Shown: positions 63,543 to 64,000 of the stretch, in pieces
Numbering within the stretch: the first letter of the stretch is position 1
Layout: each line of letters begins with the position of its first letter
DNA from: Microdochium bolleyi
Lineage: Eukaryota > Ascomycota > Sordariomycetes > Xylariales > Microdochiaceae
Assembly: GCA_001566295.1 (NCBI GenBank)
Contig: KQ964248.1
Coordinates: 2,294,001 to 2,358,000 of the forward strand
DNA length: 64,000 bases
Reading direction: 5' to 3'
The notes under the pieces: model-generated
The model's database searches: none
Told to the model about the DNA's origin: nothing
Seen by the model: only the letters and a program-made list of their open reading frames with translations
Made by a program: the position numbers and the translations under genes

Positions 63543-64000
63543 TCATAGCCTCTGCCTCTTGTTGGACGACTCTCCGCCGAAGCCCGCGGGTCCTCGTCCC
63601 CGTTTTCGCTCCATCTCTTCCCTCATGATGCGTTCTGCCTCACTAATCTTCTTGGGCTGCTCAAAGGCTGATGGCTTCTTGGCTTGACCGCCAAGAGCGT
63701 TGGTCTTCTTGGCCGCTGCGAACACGTTCTTCGTCTGAGGTTTTGCCGTGATTTTCATGCTGATTGGCGCCGCTACTGCTGGTTTGTCGGCCACGGCTGG
63801 AGCACTTGTGGTCTCTGTAGTTGTCGAGCTTGCGGGTTCCGCCGGGCGCGTCGGGGTCGCTTGCGCTGCACCTGTCGACGCTGGTTCTGCCGACTTGACC
63901 GCCGGCTTCGCGCCGAACGAGAGCTTGATCTTCTCGGCCCCTTCCTCGCGCTTCAGCTCCCGCTGTTCTGCAGCAGCTTCGTCGTCGTCGCCGTCTTCGG
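63543..64000 (-). CDS. 3' part of an unidentified basic, low-complexity protein (partial)
   Basis: The frame ends at 63543 and stays open to the right edge, so the start lies outside the window. At least 152 codons are visible. The sequence begins with an acidic patch (EDGDDDEAAAEQRELKREE), then KIKLSFGAKPAVK, an Ala/Pro/Thr-rich linker, and a conserved-looking end: NVFAAAKKTNALGG, KKISEAERIMREEMERKRGR and a terminal NKRQRL that may act as a nuclear signal. The style suggests a nuclear, perhaps RNA-processing, protein. I do not recognise the family. Confidence 0.65.
   Translation of the reverse strand, partial: EDGDDDEAAAEQRELKREEGAEKIKLSFGAKPAVKSAEPASTGAAQATPTRPAEPASSTTTETTSAPAVADKPAVAAPISMKITAKPQTKNVFAAAKKTNALGGQAKKPSAFEQPKKISEAERIMREEMERKRGRGPAGFGGESSNKRQRL

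Noticed and set aside
1..64000. CRISPR arrays, intact transposons, biosynthetic or defence clusters
   Set aside because: Looked for spaced repeats, terminal repeats and transposase, reverse transcriptase, PKS or NRPS motifs on both strands; none seen.

Overview
The window is nuclear DNA from a filamentous ascomycete (Pezizomycotina; a Sordariomycete is my best guess from the look of the proteins, not proven). The evidence is short introns of about 55-130 bp with GTNNGT donors and CTAAC-like branch points, a GC-rich third codon position, and typical fungal families: a Zn2Cys6 regulator, a SepA-type formin, Sec16, POM34, AIM32 and a mitochondrial LeuRS. Genes sit singly on both strands and there are no operons. 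I found no tRNA, rRNA, CRISPR array or intact mobile element. Gene models were spliced by eye and checked for reading phase. Fifteen complete or nearly complete genes and one partial gene are supported.

Left part (1-19408): one Zn2Cys6 transcription factor (8344-10480) stands alone between about 8.3 kb and 8.9 kb without recognisable genes. The upstream gap ends in a pyrimidine-rich leader. The downstream gap holds an 18-bp degenerate repeat, a 9-bp satellite and a G tract.

Middle part (19409-33895): a DUF250/triose-phosphate-type transporter with a 6-nt microexon and a long poly-C intron that contains an assembly gap; a convergent RA-PH domain adaptor; an RmlD/MAT2B-like NAD(P)-binding protein with a 20-nt microexon; a membrane-anchored AMP-binding-like protein with an eroded nucleotide loop; the nuclear pore membrane protein POM34; and a LAT/Mup1-type amino-acid permease.

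Mitochondrial block (34860-42537): leucyl-tRNA synthetase, AIM32 ([2Fe-2S] thioredoxin-like), MTQ1 (release-factor glutamine methyltransferase) and a Cyc2-like flavoprotein are consecutive genes. MTQ1 and CYC2 diverge from a 290-bp spacer that carries a CCAAT box. Two act in mitochondrial translation and two in redox or cytochrome c maturation.

Right part (43070-64000): the formin that drives septation and polarised growth, a small single-pass membrane protein, a RING-like protein missing one zinc ligand, the checkpoint clamp subunit HUS1, the COPII scaffold SEC16 (with a stop-free 54-nt intron and a possible alternative C-terminal exon), and the 3' end of an unidentified low-complexity basic protein running off the right edge.

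No defence island, biosynthetic cluster or novel multi-gene system is visible. The most unusual features are the microexons, the recurrent C/G homopolymer tracts, the apparent pseudoenzyme, the mitochondrial gene block and the isolated regulator.
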